From NCBI GenBank assembly GCA_019925795.1, contig CM034304.1, positions 5,023,471 through 5,087,470 of the forward strand: a stretch of 64,000 nt of DNA, written 5' to 3'. Shown here in pieces: positions 59,761-64,000 of the stretch. Every line of letters starts with the position of its first letter. Within the stretch, counting starts at the first letter, position 1. This stretch comes from Dendrobium chrysotoxum. Lineage: Eukaryota; Streptophyta; Magnoliopsida; Asparagales; Orchidaceae. The position numbers were made by a program, and so were the translations under genes. Under the pieces are notes generated by a model that had not been told where the DNA came from, searched no databases, and saw nothing but the letters and a program-made list of their open reading frames with translations.

Positions 59761-61407
59761 AATTCAACTCCCCCATTGTTTGTGTGTGCACAGCTATCCA
59801 ACTTACAATCACACTCTCTCAGACTCAAGAAAAAAAATAAAAATATAGAGTTCATTCACAGTGAACAAATGAATTTGAAGTCTTCAGTAATCTGGAGTGT
59901 GAATTTCCTGAAAATTTCTTTAGTACACACAACAATAAAACTCAAATATTTGTTAGGAGAAGAATAAAATAAACAATAAGCTTTTGTAATCATCAAAAAA
60001 TAACTTGTATCAGAATTCACTTGACTGAATAAATTTAATCAAATCATAACAATTTCCCCCTTTTTGATGATGGCAAAACAATTATTATTTGAATGAACAA
60101 CATCAGTCACATTTCTCCTAAGCTTCCACTAAATGTACACTCCCCCTAAGTAAATGAAGTTCAACGCTCCCTATAAAGCCTAAGCTCCCCCTTAAAGAAA
60201 TGACCTATCCTATGATACCAGATAAAAGGGAACATACTGAATAGGCGAAGGAAAGGGTACCAAAATGTGTAGAATAAGAATTTAACAAGCAACACAACAC
60301 AAGCATTATAAAACACTACACACAAGCAAAGTACATTCATACATACACAAGTAACTAAAAAACTTTAACAAATCAAGAACACAAAAGTCAAACAATAAAA
60401 ACTTATCAAGCAAATAAAGTCAAATAATAAAACTCTCCCCCTTTTGACAACAACAAAAAGGGACACTTAAATTAGTTGAAAAGGGAATAATGTTAAATGA
60501 AGTTTAACTATAATATTCAAGTCAAATGCAAAAATAAAGACTCAAAAGTGTTAGATTACATATTATAATAAGGAGAAGATAAGTTGATCTAAGTAGTAAT
60601 GTATTAGACAGATTAGTAGCCTTAACTTTTGCACAAAAGATGAAATAATATTACCAAAATTCTAAGCCAAAAGTGACCATTAATGATTAGTGAACTTGGA
60701 GAAAAATGCTAAAGGAAATAACAATTGGCGACTTTGCGCATCTTTTCAAAATGTAGGCTAATTTTGTGCCTTTTTCTAGATTTGGCGATATTGCGCATCT
60801 TTTATTGAATGACATACTTTGTGTGTCTTTTTAAATTTGGCAACATTGTGAATCTTTTATTGTATGGCACATTTTGTGCATCTTTTCAAACTTTGCTTTG
60901 AATGTAAGATTCTTTCCAACAACACTATCTCTAGGTCACAAATACAATAATGAACACATTAATATAGAATGTAAGAGTAATATCAAGACATCAAATATAC
61001 ATCAATTTAGACTAAATAATACATGTCTAAATAAGCTAAAGAAAGATCTTCTAATCCACACCAAATCATATGAAATCTAAATATTTTTGAGAATTTAATG
61101 TTATGCATAGTATTTTCTATTTTAATACAAACTCAATTAACATTGTAGAACATTAATCAACTACAATGAAGTGTTTTAAGATTACAATATATCCAGTCAA
61201 TAACACAAAATGATAAGCACAAAAACACTTAAACATTTCATTTCTGATCATTTCCATGACATACAACATAGCAAGCTTTACGTTGGGGCACAACATCATA
61301 TGAAAAACTTACTAAACATTTTCAAAACATAAAAATAAATATAAAATAGCCTAACAACAATAAAGAGAATCACAAACACATCTAAGCCAATTCAAAAATA
61401 AAGCATA

Positions 61408-62498
61408 CTAGAACTCAGAAGGACCCTGATCTGGCGGAGGTGGTGGAGCGCCGAACAGACCAAAATAGCTGTTTAGCATTGCAATATTTATATTCATAGA
61501 ATCAAATTGTTCTCTTATCCACACTCTATCCTCCTTGTACAAATCATTCTACTGCTTTAGGTGCACCTCCATATTATCAAATCTTTGATCCATTTTATTA
61601 AATCGATGGACCATATCCTGGTAGAAGTCTTGATTGGGTCCAAGTCGAGGTGCAGGAGTAGAAGCAGGTTCATCATCAGAACTAATCACATGTTCATCTC
61701 TCCCAAAAATTGCTCTAAAAGAGGCATCAGTGAAATAGAGTGGGAGTTCTAAAGGTCCGTCAGGATGGACTATGTTGGACTTTTTCTCGAGAATGAAACA
61801 AATTACTTGACCTAGGGCAATATTCTTCTTCCTCTTTACACTGGGTTGGCCAATATTAGAAAGGTAAAAGATGTAGTCCAAAAGTAGTTGGGCTTCATCA
61901 ATTGGTTGACCAGTCATGATCAGGTAAGTGACACAAGAGAGAAGAGGAGTCATTTTTACTCTATCTCCGGCCTTAGGAATGATAGAGCTCCTGAGAACAT
62001 GTTGAATTATATGGGCATTTTGGTTTAAGGTGTCGACTTAAGGAACATGAGTTGGTTGTCTTACACCTCTAATGACTTGATTGACTTCAATCCAATCATA
62101 ATCAGATTGAGCTATTAAAGTATTTTCCGACTGCCTATGGTTCTTAAATGAAAGTACTCTCCTAGATCCTCCTTTGTAATCTCTACTCTTTGTTTCAGAA
62201 CATATGATGAAATCCTACTATGATCATGATTAAAAGTCATATTGGCTAGAAAAATATGAAGGAGGTATTTATTATATGAGTAGATTAGAGTGAGAAGAAA
62301 GGAGAATTGGGTAGAATCAAAAAGAGGCATTACTGTGAAATGGATATTTTCCTACAGCAGAATGTGGGAGGGAGTGATTTTGGAAGCGGCAAACCTATAG
62401 TAGGCTTCTTCATTTTGCCCACTTAAAAAATTGTCATCCTAGTCCCTCCTAGAGGAAGCCCCTCTGGATTGACACACGCTTTTTCCACTTCCATACAT
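61408..62498 (-). pseudogene. Accessory ORF of the copia element ('putative plant transposon protein' domain)
   Basis: Starts MYGSGKSVCQSRGASS at 62498 and ends in a Pro-rich tail (APPPPPDQGPSEF) at 61408, with stops and at least one shift between. The middle (62115-62330 and 61549-61953) reads SRISSYVLKQRVEITKEDLG, then MTPLLSCVTYLIMTGQPIDE, then ALGQVICFILEKKSNIVHP, followed by an acidic linker. The overall pattern matches the uncharacterised domain often annotated 'putative plant transposon protein' in plant retroelements. The C-terminus has heptad-like FNKMDQRFDNMEVHLKQ, probably coiled coil. The role is unknown. In SIRE-type copia elements an env-like ORF occupies the same place, but I see no clear membrane segment here. 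Confidence 0.6.
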
Positions 62499-62569
62499 CT
62501 CTATCTATGCTCTAAAGGATTTGAAGTGAGGATGGAATGAAAGAATACGACCCTCCCTTTTATAGAAAA

Positions 62570-62990
62570 TCCGATCAATCATTCTGTACGAAATAATTTT
62601 GTACAAGACAAAATTTATTTTGTCCGGGATGAATTGATGTTCGTCCGGGATGAACGCAAGCAGTCAAAATGAAATGGTTTTTTATAAACTGCTCGTCCCG
62701 AGGCGTCCTTTCATACAGGCTTTTTGAATTCCTTATCGTACAGATGAAGACGTGTTTTTTCGGGACGATCAGAAAATTAAAGGATCGTTCAGGCGATGGT
62801 TAGGGTCGTCCCTCATGCGAAATGACATGTGGATTGTACAGACGAATGACGTATTTGTACGTACAATCATCAATAATAACTGACACTAACCGTGATTCCT
62901 CCCAATTCGTACAGACGAAGTTTATGTACGATGACTGAATCGTACAGTATGATAAGGTAATTGTACAGTACGAATAAACAATCTGATAAA
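62570..62990. repeat. Palindrome-rich spacer between pol and the accessory ORF
   Basis: Contains TTGTACAA, GTCCGGGATGAA (twice), TTCGTACAGACGAA-type, TTTGTACGTACAA and CGTACAGTATGATAAGG words. They resemble the U3 palindromes of the same element's LTR. No coding frame is supported. The minus frame 62800-62997 is incidental. Confidence 0.6.
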
Positions 62991-63189
62991 CATTCATCTC
63001 TCCAATCTTACATTGTTTCTAACACTCAAATACAGGAACAACCCAACCAATAAAAATTTATTTTCCCCTTTTTTTAAATATAATAAAAATACCAATAAAA
63101 TATAAAACACTAGAAAATAAATCACATATAATAAACATACCAACAAACACATATAAACACACATTTACAGAATTTTCAATTAAGCATTT

Positions 63190-64000
63190 AAATTAATCAC
63201 ACCTAGCCTTATCCTTAACATGCTAAAAGTGTCAAAAGCTAAGGGTTTTATGAAAATATCTGCAAGCTGATCTTTAGTCGTGACATGATCTAGTTCAATT
63301 TCCCTTTTCGCTACATGATCTCTTATAAAATGAAGCTTTATATCAATATGCTTGGTTCTAGAATGTTGAATAAGATTCTTTGAAATTCAAATGGCACTAG
63401 TGTTATCACAAAAGATTGGAATGGTGCCAATTAAAAATTCTAAGTCACTCAATTATTGCTTCAACCAAAGCACCTGTGCTACACAACTCCCTAAGATAAT
63501 GTATTCTGCCTCAGCTGTAGAAAGTGCTACTTAATTTTGTTTTCCTATCCACCCTACAGCCTATAAAATCAAAATCTGAGTATCCAATAATATCAAAAGA
63601 AGAACTATTCTTAGGATACCAAATCCCTAAATTTTGAGTTCATAGAAGATATCTTAAAATCTTTTTTACTGCTGTCAAATGTGATTCCTTTGGATCAGCT
63701 TGAAATCTAGCACATAAAAAAACACTAAACATGATGTTAGGTCTGCTAGCAGTCAAATAAAGCAATGATCCAATTATTCCTCTAAACTTCTTTTGATCAA
63801 TAGATTTTCCCTTAGGATTCTTATCTAATAAGACTGAGGAACTCATGGGTGTAGTTACTGGTTTAGCATTCTCTATTTCATACTTTTCGAGGATATCCTT
63901 AACATACTTAGATTGACAAAGAAAACTTCCTTCCTCACTTTGCTTTATGCTAAATTCAAGAAAATAACTTTAATCACCCATCAAACTCATTTCAAATTCA
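63190..64000 (-). pseudogene. Copia pol C-terminus (end of RT and RNase H), with stops
   Basis: The minus strand enters at the end of the copia reverse transcriptase: FEMSLMGD-stop-SYFLEFSIKQ, then QSKYVKDILEKYEIENAKPV. It continues with an open stretch (63640-63846) reading SIDQKKFRGIIGSLLYLTAS, RPNIMFSVFLCARFQ and LTAVKKILRYLL, all hallmark blocks preceding copia RNase H. Beyond 63640 come NLGIWYPKNSSSFDIIGYSD (first RNase H Asp) and then frame-shifted sequence ending near 63190. The 5' part of pol lies outside the window. Confidence 0.85.

Larger units (their letters stand above)
58349..60051 (-). repeat. 3' LTR of a minus-strand copia element (about 1.7 kb)
   Basis: On the minus strand the LTR begins TGTTATGATTTGATTAAA right after a polypurine tract (AAAAAGGGGGAAAT). 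It ends ...CCCCCCTCTTGGTTAGCCT... to CACACTTTCA at 58349. The start and end closely resemble those of the gag-only array LTRs. U3 (59,160-59,760) has four units of about 105 bp, each with a TTCGTACTGTACGAAT palindrome. R/U5 holds a 36-bp minisatellite. The TSD (ATCCC expected at 58344-58348) cannot be confirmed because the 5' LTR is outside the window. Confidence 0.75.
60052..64000 (-). mobile_element. Ty1/copia element, 3' internal part (continues off the right edge)
   Basis: Order on the minus strand: pol C-terminus (64000 to about 63190), a palindrome-rich non-coding spacer (62990-62570), an extra ORF (62498-61408), a further non-coding stretch (61407-60052) and then the 3' LTR. The extra ORF between pol and LTR gives an SIRE-like layout. 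A degenerate GATGCGCAATATCGCC tandem repeat (about 60,722-60,880) matches that of the gag-only array. Stops in pol show this copy is dead. Confidence 0.75.

Overview
The window is AT-rich, repeat-dense nuclear DNA from a flowering plant. The evidence is one spliced plastid-type fatty-acid gene with GT-AG introns, plus typical plant transposons: Ty1/copia, Ty3/gypsy, L1-type and RTE-type LINEs, CACTA elements and a Tourist-like MITE. I cannot name the species. I see no tRNA, rRNA or CRISPR, and nothing bacterial.

Layout. 1-1350: 3' part of a decayed L1-type LINE (+). 1400-6450: decayed Ty3/gypsy gag-protease region (-). 6450-17323: mostly unrecognised AT-rich DNA with microsatellites, an old LTR relic (about 13,971-15,065) and a gypsy integrase relic (15,541-16,140). 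17324-31274: a two-level nest. A LINE (-) with a 14-bp target-site duplication (TSD) was interrupted in ORF1 by a copia-type element (+) with its own 5-bp TSD. That element is a tandem array of four LTRs and three internal regions, and each internal region carries only a gag gene (TR-GAG-like, no pol).

32023-47211: the only host gene I can support, a plastid 3-oxoacyl-ACP synthase I (KAS I) on the minus strand. It has eight coding exons, an apparently intact 476-codon reading frame and all catalytic residues. Its fifth intron (8.86 kb) is mostly one 5'-truncated RTE LINE with a 16-bp TSD. That LINE is itself split by a block of LTR-like repeats, a small CACTA element, an 85-bp tandem repeat and a 39-bp minisatellite.

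47.2-64 kb: intergenic DNA, then an LTR-like repeat, then a 3.9-kb CACTA transposon (50200-54099) with a truncated TNP2 transposase pseudogene and a 426-bp Tourist-like MITE inside it. An unrecognised 3-kb stretch follows. Last is a minus-strand copia element running off the right edge: RNase H end of pol, an extra 'putative plant transposon' ORF, and a 1.7-kb 3' LTR inserted in an older related LTR.

How the parts relate. The right-edge copia element and the gag-only array share their polypurine tract/LTR junction, LTR 3' end, U3 palindromes and a short internal repeat built on GATGCGCAATGTCGCC. An element of the right-edge type is therefore a plausible autonomous helper for the array. The KAS I gene appears to have kept its splice sites and frame despite the intron load, but it has several unusual substitutions compared with ordinary plant KAS I.
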